A stretch of DNA of 64,000 nucleotides from Taklimakanibacter albus (GCF_016595235.1 NZ_JAENHL010000007.1:1022419-1086418), one strand, 5' to 3'; shown: positions 30,905 to 38,986, numbered from the stretch's first letter. Numbers and translations are program-made. The notes: a model not told the origin generated them from the sequence alone.

Positions 30905-31831
30905 ATGACCATGAACAAGCCCCGCATCCCCTTTCTCGGCAGCCGCGTCGCGGCGTCCGCCAAAAATGCCCAGGCCGCTTTATTCGGCGCACCGCACGGC
31001 ACACCCTATAAGGGCATCGACAATCGCCCCTATGAGCAAGCCCCCGGCATTCTGCGCAAGGCGCTGAAGAACGACGCCGCCTTCCTCGATTCCTGGGATT
31101 TCGATTTCGGCGGACCGTTGCTCGGCAGGAACGGCCAATATCGCCTCGTCGATCTGGGCGATCTCGAAACCCAGTCGAAGCAGGGCGCCAAGAACCGCAA
31201 AACGATCGAGGCGTGCACGCGCGGCATCCTTGCCCAAAGCGCGGTTCCGATCATGATCGGCGGGGATGACTCGACCCCCATTCCGTTCATCCAGGCCTTT
31301 TCCGACCACGGGCCGCTGACCATCCTGCAGATCGACGCGCATATCGACTGGCGCCAGGAGCGTTATGGCGAGCCCCTGGGCTTCTCCAGCACCATGCGCC
31401 GCGCTTCTGAAATGTCGCATGTGGGCAAAATCATCCAGGTGGGCATGCGCGGCATGGGTTCGGCGCGCGAGCAGGAAGTGCGCGACGCCGAAGCCTGGGG
31501 CGCCAAGCTCATCACCGCGGCCACGATCCATGAAAAGGGCATCGCCGCGGCGCTGACCCATATCAAGGCCGGCTCGCCCCTCCTCATCACGCTCGATTGC
31601 GACGGCCTCGACTGGTCGATCATGCCGGCGGTGGCCTATCCCTCGACCGGCGGCCTCACCCACACGCAGGTGACGCGCCTCATCCAGGGCGCAATCGCCA
31701 AAGCCAGGCTCGCCGGCTTCGATCTCATCGAATTCGTGCCGAAGAACGATCGCGACGGCATCGGCGCCTTCACTGCGGCGCGCATCATCTGCAATGTGAT
31801 CGGCAGCCTCGCCAATCGGAAAGCGGGATGA
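30905..31831 (+). CDS. Agmatinase/arginase family ureohydrolase with variant metal motif
   Basis: A 308-residue ureohydrolase, a family hydrolysing guanidino compounds to urea and an amine with two Mn2+ ions. Metal motifs are GGDDST near residue 119 (the usual form is G-G-D-H-S, so the first His ligand is Asp), DAHIDWR near 145, and DCDGLDWSIMP near 233 (the D-x-D-x-x-D ligands kept). AGGGG lies 5 bases before the ATG. It overlaps map by 4 bases. Guanidinobutyrase, guanidinopropionase or agmatinase activity is possible, so no gene name is given. Confidence 0.88.
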   Translation: MTMNKPRIPFLGSRVAASAKNAQAALFGAPHGTPYKGIDNRPYEQAPGILRKALKNDAAFLDSWDFDFGGPLLGRNGQYRLVDLGDLETQSKQGAKNRKTIEACTRGILAQSAVPIMIGGDDSTPIPFIQAFSDHGPLTILQIDAHIDWRQERYGEPLGFSSTMRRASEMSHVGKIIQVGMRGMGSAREQEVRDAEAWGAKLITAATIHEKGIAAALTHIKAGSPLLITLDCDGLDWSIMPAVAYPSTGGLTHTQVTRLIQGAIAKARLAGFDLIEFVPKNDRDGIGAFTAARIICNVIGSLANRKAG

Positions 31832-32577
31832 CGATCTCGAACGAAGAAGAGCTGACCCGGCTCAAGGACATCGGCCGTATCGTCGCCGACACGCTCGAAG
31901 CCATGGGCGCCGCCATCGAGCCGGGAATGACCACGGCCGAGCTCGACTTCATCGGCCGGCGGCTTCTGGAGAAGGCGGGCGCCAGGCCGGCGCCGGAACT
32001 GTGTTATGATTTCCCCGGCGCGACCTGCATCAGCATCAATGAGGAAATCGCGCATGGCATTCCCGGAAACCGCCGGATCGCCAGAGGCGACCTGATCAAT
32101 ATCGACGTCTCGGCCGAGAAGGGCGGCGTCTTCGCCGACACCGGAGCCTCTTTCGCCGTGCCGCCTGCGGCCAGGAACATCGAGCGCCTGTGCCGCGACG
32201 GACGGCGCGCTTTGTGGGCCGGCATCCGTCAGGTCGAGGCCGAAAAGCCCTTGGCCGGCATCGGCATGGCGATCGGCGATTTCGCGCGCCGCAACCGCTA
32301 TACGCTGATCCGCAATCTTGCCAGCCACGGCGTCGGCCATTCGCTGCATGAGGAACCGAAGGAAATCGCGACCTGGCCGGATTCTTCGGAACGCCGCGTC
32401 ATGACCAAGGGACTCGTCTTCACGGTCGAGCCCTTCCTGTCGCTCGGCGCCGAATGGGCCGAGGATGGCGAAGACCCGTGGACTCTCCTGAGCACGCCCT
32501 CGGCGCCGACAGTGCAATATGAGCACACGGTTGTGGCGATGCCCAATGGACCGCTTGTCGTTACCTTGCCGGGATAG
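31828..32577 (+). CDS. map: Type I methionine aminopeptidase
   Basis: A 249-residue enzyme removing the initiator methionine. The five metal ligands are visible: Asp in NIDVSAE and in FADTGASF, His in SHGVGHSLHE, Glu in FTVEPF and Glu in QYEHTVV. Between SHGVGH and TVEPF the protein has the type I spacing. The ATG overlaps the preceding stop by 4 bases (ATGA), implying translational coupling with the ureohydrolase. It could be a second, non-essential copy, because a map gene is usually found beside other genes such as radC. Confidence 0.92.
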   Translation: MTISNEEELTRLKDIGRIVADTLEAMGAAIEPGMTTAELDFIGRRLLEKAGARPAPELCYDFPGATCISINEEIAHGIPGNRRIARGDLINIDVSAEKGGVFADTGASFAVPPAARNIERLCRDGRRALWAGIRQVEAEKPLAGIGMAIGDFARRNRYTLIRNLASHGVGHSLHEEPKEIATWPDSSERRVMTKGLVFTVEPFLSLGAEWAEDGEDPWTLLSTPSAPTVQYEHTVVAMPNGPLVVTLPG

Positions 32578-32719
32578 CTCCCGGTAGTTGGAGCAGCGTT
32601 CAATTATAGCGCTGGCGATCGCCCGCATGCCCCAAAGTCCAACTTCGATAGGGCTGTGGCATATGAGATACTGCCGGACTTCTCCTTGAGCTTTCGGTCT
32701 CTTGAGCAGCCGAAAGCGG

Positions 32720-32767
32720 AGCGGCTCGTCACGGAGCATCGCCGTCCCTCGTGGCGAGCCGCTTTTA
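32720..32767 (+). terminator. Intrinsic terminator after map
   Basis: AGCGGCTCG (32720-32728) pairs with CGAGCCGCT (32755-32763), followed by TTTTAT. It ends the ureohydrolase-map transcript. It lies in a 425-base gene-free stretch (32578-33002) whose other feature is the hairpin at 32796-32837. Confidence 0.65.
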
Positions 32768-32795
32768 TCGGAACTCTTCACCTGACGTGAAAGAA

Positions 32796-32837
32796 AACGG
32801 CCCGCCACCAAGGGACGGCAATCTGTGACGGGCCGTT
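32796..32837. terminator. Second hairpin, possible terminator for the opposite strand
   Basis: AACGGCCCG (32796-32804) pairs with CGGGCCGTT (32829-32837). Read leftwards it is followed by TTCTTTC, so it may end leftward transcripts coming from the topoisomerase side. Confidence 0.45.
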
Positions 32838-33002
32838 CGTTTCCCCGCGGGGAGTCCGGGGGGCATGAGATCAAGCTCGGTCCGGTGCAATGGTTCCCCG
32901 AAAAAGTACCGATTCCTTTGTCTCGTTGGAATTGTCCGGGTTCCATTGGAACGAAACTTCACCGGCTGCGTTTAGGCTCCGCATCTGACTGGGGAGGAAG
33001 CG

Positions 33003-33218
33003 TTGCCACACATGAAATCGAACCTCATCACACGTGCTGATCTCTTGACGTTGATAGAAGATGTGGGCTTCGGCAAAGCCGTTATCGGTGGTGCCGATCG
33101 CGATGGAGTCGTCGTGGACGGTTATCTCGACCTCCGAAGGATTTCCGAGCGCCTGAACCGGCTCGTCGAGATCAGAAGCCAGCAGCGCGCCCTTCTCGAT
33201 CACGAGCAGGCGCGCTAA
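33003..33218 (+). CDS. Small hypothetical protein, strand uncertain
   Basis: A 71-codon frame starting at TTG, or 68 codons from the ATG at 33012. It is supported by a strong ribosome binding site (GGGGAGGA at 32990-32997). The product ends in a charged, helix-prone stretch and has no recognised domain. A competing leftward frame of 117 codons (33224 to 32871, GTG start with AGGTGA just before it) begins 1 base after the topoisomerase stop and has somewhat higher third-position GC. Only one of the two is likely real, and the sequence alone does not decide which. Confidence 0.35.
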   Translation: MPHMKSNLITRADLLTLIEDVGFGKAVIGGADRDGVVVDGYLDLRRISERLNRLVEIRSQQRALLDHEQAR

Positions 33219-33225
33219 TTCCACT

Positions 33226-34236
33226 TCACCTGCGGCGAGCGGTTCGGAGAAATCTGTCGAGCCGCGCTTCCGCCTTACTGCATCTGTAGAGAGATCGGCC
33301 AGCCTGGTCGATCAACCGACCGCTTTCATAATGCTCGATGATCTCCGCGTGAATATAGCTCTTGCGCGTCACCGCCGGCGTATTGGCCAGGAGGCCGCTG
33401 ACCTCCCTGGCAACTGTCACGAGCAGGCGGCGCTTCTCCGATATGGAATCACCCGCATGGCCGGCGAGGCGCTCAAGAGCCACGGCGGACGCCCGCAGCG
33501 TTCTGAAATCCTTGGCCGAGATCTTCGCGCCCGCTATGTGGACGAGGTAACGATTGAGATCGCCGGCCGTCATGTTCCTATAGCCTTTGCCGGCCTTCAG
33601 CTTGAACAGGCGCCGGCCGCGCACTTCTTTCATTTGCCCGATATTGCGCGCACATTTGTCGTCGGCGAGGCTGGCCTGGATATGTTTCCTGCCTTTGCCC
33701 GGAAAATCGAAAGAGATCTCCGACCCTGAGACGGTAACGTGCTTTCGCAACAGCGTGGCCACGCCCCGGCCGCTTTCCTCTCCTGCATATTCCTCATGTC
33801 CGGCCCGCAAGCACAGGCGATCCACCAAGCGGGCGGCGGTGGCGAGAACGCGTTCGTCAGCATCGCCATCGAGATCGCGCGCTATCTTGCGTCTGATGCG
33901 CGGCAGCACAGCGATCAGCCGGCTGAGCCTGCGGGCTTTTACGCCGTTACGAACGATCTCCCAATCGGGATGGTAGATATATTGACGCCGTCCGGCGTCG
34001 TCCCGGCCCACCGCCTGGATGTGACTGCGCGGATCGGCGCTGATGCGGACATCGCGCCAGGCCGGAGGTATGACGAGTTTGGCGATGCGCGCCGCATCGC
34101 GGGCGCTGATCGGTCTGGATTTGCCATTGGCGACATGCCTGATCCGCCCGGGGCGGGCGCGCCGGATCGGAAAGGCCTCGATATCAGCCTTTCTCAGTTG
34201 CGCGGGCGGTAAAGGAGAGTCATCCCAGATCGACAT
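33226..34236 (-). CDS. DNA topoisomerase IB (poxvirus/eukaryote type)
   Basis: A 336-residue enzyme that relaxes supercoils through a 3'-phosphotyrosine. PPAWRDVRISADPRSHIQAVGRD (in two parts) near residue 57 is the DNA-contact region of the family; KDFRTLRAS near 238 holds catalytic Lys/Arg residues and TRKSYIHAEII near 290 the nucleophilic Tyr. Bacterial TopIB is accessory to the essential gyrase and topoisomerase I. An EcfG-type promoter lies just upstream, which suggests stress-induced expression. Its -10 element is so near the ATG that the transcript may be leaderless. Confidence 0.94.
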   Translation of the reverse strand: MSIWDDSPLPPAQLRKADIEAFPIRRARPGRIRHVANGKSRPISARDAARIAKLVIPPAWRDVRISADPRSHIQAVGRDDAGRRQYIYHPDWEIVRNGVKARRLSRLIAVLPRIRRKIARDLDGDADERVLATAARLVDRLCLRAGHEEYAGEESGRGVATLLRKHVTVSGSEISFDFPGKGRKHIQASLADDKCARNIGQMKEVRGRRLFKLKAGKGYRNMTAGDLNRYLVHIAGAKISAKDFRTLRASAVALERLAGHAGDSISEKRRLLVTVAREVSGLLANTPAVTRKSYIHAEIIEHYESGRLIDQAGRSLYRCSKAEARLDRFLRTARRR

Positions 34237-34244
34237 GGTGACCT

Positions 34245-34269
34245 AACGCCGAATGGCGATTCCGGTTCC
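34245..34269 (-). promoter_or_regulatory. EcfG-type (general stress) promoter of topoisomerase IB
   Basis: On the minus strand GGAAC (34269-34265), a 17-base spacer and GTT (34247-34245, preceded by C) match the alphaproteobacterial EcfG consensus GGAAC-N16/17-CGTT. It stands about 10 bases before the gene. Confidence 0.6.
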
Positions 34270-34358
34270 GCATTGGCTGTTGCGTCAGCGCAATAACGCA
34301 CGAAACCCAGCCCCGATCCGTGGCCAGGTCCCGGCACTATGCACGAGCTCAAAATTTG

Positions 34359-35258
34359 CTAACGAAGACGCGCTTCGCGCCGCCAGCCGATATAGGGCCT
34401 AAGATCGACATTCTGGTCGCGATGCTCGCCGCCCTGCACCGCCGCCCACCAGGCGGCGGCGGCCGCGACCGCCAGCGCGCCGGCGACGGCAAAGCCGAGG
34501 AACAACGCGAATTTCCGCGCCTTTTCCGCCGCATCGCGTGCCTGGGTCACCATGCTACGCAGATCGGAAAGAGCCGTATCGACGCGCGTCGTGGCCTCAG
34601 CCTCGGCAAGGCCGGTCTGGCGCATCACCAGCTGGTTGAGATAGGCGCGGTCCTTCGTCTCGACTTCACCGGTGGGATAACGCGCCAGGATACGCGCGGC
34701 CTCGCCACGGCGCGCCTCGGTCTCGGCCGGTGCCACGGCTTCCGGACGATCACTGCGCAACAGGAGATCGGCATAATAGGCAACCGGCGTTCGATCGGCG
34801 CCCGCGAGGGCGGTACCGGCGACATTGGCGGCCACATCGGCGCCGCTCCTGGCCGGACCCGCGATGGTGAAAGCGGTGATGACGGCACCGATCAACACGC
34901 CGAAGCCCCAGGCGAGCACACCGTGCATGCCATCGCGCATCTCGGTTTCATGATCGCCGGCGGCCCGTCTCTGCATCAGGAGGCCGGTGAAATATCCTCC
35001 GGCCAGAAAACTCATCACCGTCACCAGAACGATCCACAGACCGAGCACGAGCGCGAAGGTCACGGCCGACACACTTTCCGCCGGATATGGTGAGGTGATG
35101 GAAAGACCTACAGCAGCCCCGAAGGTAAAAAGAACGAAGGAGATTGCCGCCGCGATCACGGCGCCGGCAATGACGGCGCCCCAATCCACCGAGGAGCGTT
35201 CGGTATTGATCGTCGTTTCGACGACGGCCACTTCGGGCCCGGAATCGTGAACTGACAT
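34359..35258 (-). CDS. Multi-pass membrane protein of unknown function
   Basis: A 299-residue protein. Two hydrophobic segments near residues 28-55 and 68-90, one near 115-135, and a last one near 250-270; between the last two lies a charged soluble region (about 150-245) with helices (AETEARRGEAARILARYP). The C-terminus is basic. Similar proteins are common beside stress genes in Rhizobiales, where they lack an assigned role. It follows the 24-residue membrane peptide gene by 13 bases and shares its EcfG-type promoter. Confidence 0.8.
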   Translation of the reverse strand: MSVHDSGPEVAVVETTINTERSSVDWGAVIAGAVIAAAISFVLFTFGAAVGLSITSPYPAESVSAVTFALVLGLWIVLVTVMSFLAGGYFTGLLMQRRAAGDHETEMRDGMHGVLAWGFGVLIGAVITAFTIAGPARSGADVAANVAGTALAGADRTPVAYYADLLLRSDRPEAVAPAETEARRGEAARILARYPTGEVETKDRAYLNQLVMRQTGLAEAEATTRVDTALSDLRSMVTQARDAAEKARKFALFLGFAVAGALAVAAAAAWWAAVQGGEHRDQNVDLRPYIGWRREARLR

Positions 35259-35271
35259 GGGTTTTCTCCCT

Positions 35272-35346
35272 TCAGCGCAAGCCGAGGAACGAAAGAATCG
35301 CCATGATGACGACGATGAGGCCGATGAGATAGATGATCTGGTTCAT
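35272..35346 (-). CDS. 24-residue single-span membrane peptide
   Basis: A very small gene: ATG at 35346, stop at 35272, with GAGGTG 5 bases upstream of the start. The product MNQIIYLIG... ends FLGLR and is almost wholly hydrophobic, one membrane span. Peptides of this length with the same MNQII start and FLGLR end occur widely in Rhizobiales from memory. An EcfG-type promoter lies 30 bases upstream. It is co-transcribed with the membrane protein that follows. Confidence 0.7.
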   Translation of the reverse strand: MNQIIYLIGLIVVIMAILSFLGLR

Positions 35347-35375
35347 GAGACACCTCGCCTTGGGAATATCCAGAC

Positions 35376-35401
35376 AACGGACGAGGCGATCACGAAGTTC
35401 C
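35376..35401 (-). promoter_or_regulatory. EcfG-type (general stress) promoter
   Basis: On the minus strand GGAAC (35401-35397), 18 bases, then GTT (35378-35376, preceded by CC), matching GGAAC-N17-CGTT exactly. Distance to the 24-codon gene leaves a leader of about 20 bases containing its ribosome binding site. Confidence 0.65.
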
Positions 35402-35430
35402 AACTTTCGGAAGGAAAGGCCGCGGGGCGC

Positions 35431-35610
35431 CTAAAGTGTGGAACTCGTCGACCCCTTCTTCGCGGTCTTGCGCTTCTTTTCGCAGATCTCGGCGTGAAGC
35501 GCATAGAGCTCGGCGACCGGTCCCACCGATATGCGCGCAAGTTCCTTCGCTCGCTTGATCTGCTGCGTCAGCCGCGAAGCCTTCGGTGCCAGTTTGCGCC
35601 TGGTCGGCAA
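35431..35610 (-). CDS. Small basic hypothetical protein (59 residues)
   Basis: TTG start at 35610 preceded at 8 bases by GGGAGGAG, a strong ribosome binding site. The product is rich in Lys/Arg/Ala (KRAKELARISVGPVAELYAL, then EICEKKRKTAKK) and predicted helical, like small nucleic-acid-binding or stress proteins; no named family recognised. Upstream GGAAC-N17-CATT differs by one base from the EcfG consensus. It lies between the EcfG-controlled operon and the HWE kinase in the same direction. Confidence 0.6.
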   Translation of the reverse strand: MPTRRKLAPKASRLTQQIKRAKELARISVGPVAELYALHAEICEKKRKTAKKGSTSSTL

Positions 35611-35680
35611 GTCGCTTCTCCTCCCGATACGGACGGGACAATGCCGCTCGGGGCGGTTTGGTTCCAAAAAATGCGACAGC

Positions 35681-37207
35681 TCAGCTTTTGGCGGCGTCGG
35701 CGCTGGCTTCGAGAAGCGGACGCGATATTTCAAGCCTGATGATCAGGCCGTCGGCGCTCCACTGACGTTCCACCCGCCCACCCAACTGGAGGGCGCTGGC
35801 TTCGACCAGACGGCTGCCGAAGCCGGTTTCGCTGTCGGCCGGTGGCGGCGGCCCACCGGTCTCGCGCCACAGGATTTCGACCTTCTCACCATCGAGCGCG
35901 AAGACGATATCGACGCGGCCCGTCTCATTGGAGAGGCTGCCATATTTCGCGGCATTGGTCGCGAATTCATGCAGAAGCAGTGCCACGGGCGTGATCGATT
36001 TGCCGGTGATGGTCAGGTCGTCGCCGGCGACGTTTATCCGCGAGCGCCCCTCATAGGGGCTGAGTATAGCCTCGGCGAGGCCGTGCAGTGTCACGCCCAT
36101 GTCGTTGGCATTCTCGGCGGCTTCGTTCACCACCATGGTCAGGGAATGGGCCCGGCTCAACGCATTGAGGCGGTTGGTGACCGCCGTCGCGAGATCGGCC
36201 GCGGAGGTGGCGGAGCGAGAATTGAGATTGATGATGCTGCTCGTCACCGCAAAGAGATTCTTCACCCGGTGGTTCATCTCGCGCAGCAGCAGCTGCTGAC
36301 GCTCAAGGGCGCGCTGTCGTTCGGTGATGTCGCGGGCGATCTTCGAGGCGCCCAGGATGTTGCCGCGCGCGTCGATGATCGGAGACACGGTGAGGGAGAC
36401 ATGGACGAGCGTCCCGTCCTTGCGCCGGCGCACCGTTTCATAATGATCGACCCGCTCGCCCTTGCGAATGCGGCTGAGGATGGAGGTTTCCTCCTCGAGC
36501 CGGTCCGTCGGAATGAGAAGCGTGACCGGACGGCCAACCGTCTCTTCGGCGCTATAGCCGAAGAGACGCTCGGCACCGCGATTCCAGCTTTGAATGACGC
36601 CATCCAGGTTCTTGGAGATGATGGCGTCGTCCGAGGACTCGATAAGCGCCATGAGCCGGCCGGCCGCCATGTCGGCGGCAAGCCGCTCGATGCTGAAACT
36701 GAGCTGGCGCGCGAGGATCAGCGCGACTTCGCGCTCCTCCTCGTCGAAATCATGCGGTGCCGCGTGATAGAACATGAGCTTGCCGACCGTCGCCCGGTTA
36801 AGCGTCACGGGAATGAAAGCCAGCGCCTGGATGCCCTCCTGACGGAGAACCGGCATGAGGTTCCGGGCCTCTCCGGCCTTTGCGATGTCGGCGACGAAGA
36901 TGGGGTCGGGGTCGGGCTCGCCCATGCGCCAGGGTGAATGTCCGTCGACCGCTTGCCGGTAACCGTCCGACAGCTCTCGCCAGGCCACGAAGCGCATGAC
37001 GCCGCTCTTGTCGAAGCGAAGAATGGAGGCTTTGCCGCAGCCGAGCAGCTCGGTGATCGCATCCAGCGTGGCTTCATACACCTCCGGCAGTGAGGGCGCC
37101 CGATACAACCGGTCGATGAGGCGATAGAAAGCTCGCCGCTTGAACATGCGTTCCGCCGGCAGGTCGGACATACGACTGTCGGCAGCTGTCACTTTCGTAT
37201 CGGTCAC
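35681..37207 (-). CDS. GAF-PAS sensor histidine kinase, HWE family
   Basis: A soluble 508-residue kinase. A GAF domain (about 25-170) and a PAS domain with PAC motif (about 185-305: SWNRGAERLFGYSAEE, then ASKIARDITERQRAL) precede the HWE/HisKA_2 module: LLREMNHRVKNLFAV (phospho-acceptor His), LLHEFATNAAKYGSLS (N-box) and ILWRETGGP (the W-x-E motif). The GTG at 37207 has GGAGGGG about 6 bases upstream and is preferred over an earlier frame start. HWE kinases often feed PhyR in the alphaproteobacterial general stress response, consistent with the neighbouring EcfG-type promoters. No receiver or PhyR gene is in the window. Confidence 0.92.
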   Translation of the reverse strand: MTDTKVTAADSRMSDLPAERMFKRRAFYRLIDRLYRAPSLPEVYEATLDAITELLGCGKASILRFDKSGVMRFVAWRELSDGYRQAVDGHSPWRMGEPDPDPIFVADIAKAGEARNLMPVLRQEGIQALAFIPVTLNRATVGKLMFYHAAPHDFDEEEREVALILARQLSFSIERLAADMAAGRLMALIESSDDAIISKNLDGVIQSWNRGAERLFGYSAEETVGRPVTLLIPTDRLEEETSILSRIRKGERVDHYETVRRRKDGTLVHVSLTVSPIIDARGNILGASKIARDITERQRALERQQLLLREMNHRVKNLFAVTSSIINLNSRSATSAADLATAVTNRLNALSRAHSLTMVVNEAAENANDMGVTLHGLAEAILSPYEGRSRINVAGDDLTITGKSITPVALLLHEFATNAAKYGSLSNETGRVDIVFALDGEKVEILWRETGGPPPPADSETGFGSRLVEASALQLGGRVERQWSADGLIIRLEISRPLLEASADAAKS

Positions 37208-37280
37208 CTCGCGCCCCTCCAGGCGTGGCGGCGACGCTAGCAATACCGACGTGACGTGAACAGGGAAATTATGGCGCCGG

Positions 37281-37406
37281 TCAATTCCAGATTCGCAGCG
37301 CGAGCCAGACCATCGCCGACCAGGCGACGGCGCCGCCGGCCATGAGGACGGCACCCGTCATCAAAGCCGGTGCGATGCTTTTTGACCGGCGGGGAACTCT
37401 GCTCAT
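37281..37406 (-). CDS. Small membrane protein (41 residues), possibly coupled to a leader peptide
   Basis: ATG at 37406; basic N-terminus (MSRVPRRSKS) and one hydrophobic span ending in WLALRIWN. It has no strong ribosome binding site of its own, but a 13-codon frame starting at 37444, with AAAGGAG 8 bases ahead, ends in an ATGA overlap with it, a layout for translational coupling. No family recognised. It lies 73 bases before the HWE kinase in the same direction. Confidence 0.42.
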   Translation of the reverse strand: MSRVPRRSKSIAPALMTGAVLMAGGAVAWSAMVWLALRIWN

Positions 37407-37654
37407 GGCCGCACCGCCGGGCCAACTCCAGAATGCACCTGCATGGGATGCGCTCCTTTGTCTCCGTGATGCCGCCCGTACTTCGCTTGTCCAAGCTCGC
37501 TGTGAAATAAGCGAGTTGGACCATGGGCCAATGTCTATTCGCTTTACGGTTGCCGCGAGATCAACCTTAGTGCTGCTCAGACTGGACATGCCGGAAAAAG
37601 CTGGATATGCCGCCCTAAACTTTAAACGACCACTTGGGGAACTTGAGTCAAGGC

Positions 37655-38143
37655 ATGAGCAGATTATCCGACTGGCAGCGCACCGGACTCATCGTGAGCA
37701 TTCTGGCCGCTTTCATTTCGATCTGCGCCGCGATCTGGACCATCAACATCCAGAAGCAAAGCGCCGCCGAGTTGGCCCGCCTCAAGACTGTCGGCGGCCT
37801 CGACAAAAAGAGCGTCGAATTCGCCATGATCCTGCTCAAGAAACCGAGCACCAGCGTGGCCGAGCGCCGGTGGGCCGTCGATGTGCTGAGCATTGCCGAG
37901 AAGGTGCCGATGTCGGGCACGCGGCGCCAGCAGATCGCCCGCTCCGGCCGGCCGCTGGCCGAGATCGGCCAGTTCATTCCCGAAGCCAAGGAACTCAACG
38001 ACAAGCTCGAGGCGATTCCCTTCTGGCTCGACCTCGCCGCGGATGTGATCGACGTGATCGATGTCCTGCCCTCGGTAGGGGACGCCGCCAGCGATGCGCT
38101 GGAGGGCGGCTTGCTGGATTTGCAGAATCTGACCACGCCATGA
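37655..38143 (+). CDS. Hypothetical membrane-anchored protein
   Basis: A 162-residue protein with one N-terminal membrane span (TGLIVSILAAFISICAAIW, about residues 10-30) and a mostly helical cytoplasmic or periplasmic region; the end is acidic (DLAADVIDVIDVLPSVGD). No domain recognised. A TTG at 37634 is another possible start. It is convergent with a small gene at 38316, separated from it by a strong hairpin. The 248 bases upstream show no clear promoter. Confidence 0.6.
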   Translation: MSRLSDWQRTGLIVSILAAFISICAAIWTINIQKQSAAELARLKTVGGLDKKSVEFAMILLKKPSTSVAERRWAVDVLSIAEKVPMSGTRRQQIARSGRPLAEIGQFIPEAKELNDKLEAIPFWLDLAADVIDVIDVLPSVGDAASDALEGGLLDLQNLTTP

Positions 38144-38148
38144 CAAGC

Positions 38149-38175
38149 GGGCAGCGAGAGGAACTCTCGCTGCCC
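38149..38175. terminator. Bidirectional hairpin between convergent genes
   Basis: GGGCAGCGAGAG (38149-38160) and CTCTCGCTGCCC (38164-38175) are perfect 12-bp arms with a GAA loop. T-rich tails are short, but the position between two gene ends makes terminator the best reading. Confidence 0.6.
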
Positions 38176-38184
38176 GGCATTCCT

Positions 38185-38316
38185 TCAGCCCAACACAGCC
38201 TTCATCAAGAGACCGGCAATGGTGAGCGCCGCGATCACCGCCGCGATGAGACCGACCAGCGTCCAGAACAGGAATGACCGTCCTGCCCTGGCCGCCGCCT
38301 TCTGAGGAACCGACAC
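38185..38316 (-). CDS. Small single-span membrane protein (43 residues)
   Basis: GTG at 38316; a basic N-terminus (VPQKAAARAGRS) then one long hydrophobic stretch to the C-terminus. It starts 13 bases after the stop of the 218-residue exported protein in the same direction, so it may be co-transcribed. No clear ribosome binding site is visible, which limits confidence. No family recognised. Confidence 0.38.
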   Translation of the reverse strand: MSVPQKAAARAGRSFLFWTLVGLIAAVIAALTIAGLLMKAVLG

Positions 38317-38329
38317 GTGTCTATACGCG

Positions 38330-38986
38330 TCAGATGAGTGTGCGGCCGACGATCCGGCCAGTGCGCGCATTCAGCAGAATGCGATAGGTGTCACCCGACC
38401 GGTGGCCAAGATAGGTGTAGGTGCCGCCGTTGCATTCGATGACCCGGACGCGGTTGAAGCGTTCGGCGACGATGCCGCGGCCTTCACCGCAGCTGATGCG
38501 ATAGCGCGGACCGACACTGTAGACTTCCCAATAGGGCTGCGGATACCAATAGCCTCCATAATAGAAGCGGAAGCTGGCGGTCTTGCTGCGGCGCCGGTCA
38601 TGGCGGCTCGGATCGAAGCGCCATTTGCCTTCGCCGACGCGTGTCCGCGTCCGCACGTCCACATTGTCGTCATCCTGCTGGCCGCTCCCAACCCTCTTCT
38701 TGCGCGGCATGACCTGATCGTTCGTCTGATCCTCGACCTGGTTGCCTTCCGGCATCTTCCGTTTGCCTTGCATCTGATCGTTTTCTTCGGGCGCCTTCAG
38801 GCGCTTCCGCGGTACGGCCTGATCGGGAATAGCCTCCTTATTGCCGCCCATGGCGCCGCTGGGGCATTGGTCACCCACACATTCCTTGGTTGGAGGCTGG
38901 GCATCCTGCGCCATGGCGGAACCGGCCCCCAGAGTTCCCAGGATGAATGCGGTGGCCAGCGTCGTTGTCGTCAGAAAATTCTTCAT
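38330..38986 (-). CDS. Exported hypothetical protein
   Basis: A 218-residue protein with a signal peptide (MKNFLTTTTLATAFILG..., cleavage after AMAQ). A polar, disordered middle (about 25-120; Lys/Glu/Asp-rich with repeated MP-R-K segments) leads to a Tyr-rich segment (FRFYYGGYWYPQPYWEVY) and a compact C-terminal domain (about 165-218) with two Cys (ISCGEGRG, VIECNGG) that may form a disulphide, ending NARTGRIVGR. The ATG at 38986 with AAGGAGAC upstream was chosen because it begins the signal peptide. Function unknown. Upstream GGAAC-N18-TTT is a poor EcfG match. Confidence 0.72.
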   Translation of the reverse strand: MKNFLTTTTLATAFILGTLGAGSAMAQDAQPPTKECVGDQCPSGAMGGNKEAIPDQAVPRKRLKAPEENDQMQGKRKMPEGNQVEDQTNDQVMPRKKRVGSGQQDDDNVDVRTRTRVGEGKWRFDPSRHDRRRSKTASFRFYYGGYWYPQPYWEVYSVGPRYRISCGEGRGIVAERFNRVRVIECNGGTYTYLGHRSGDTYRILLNARTGRIVGRTLI

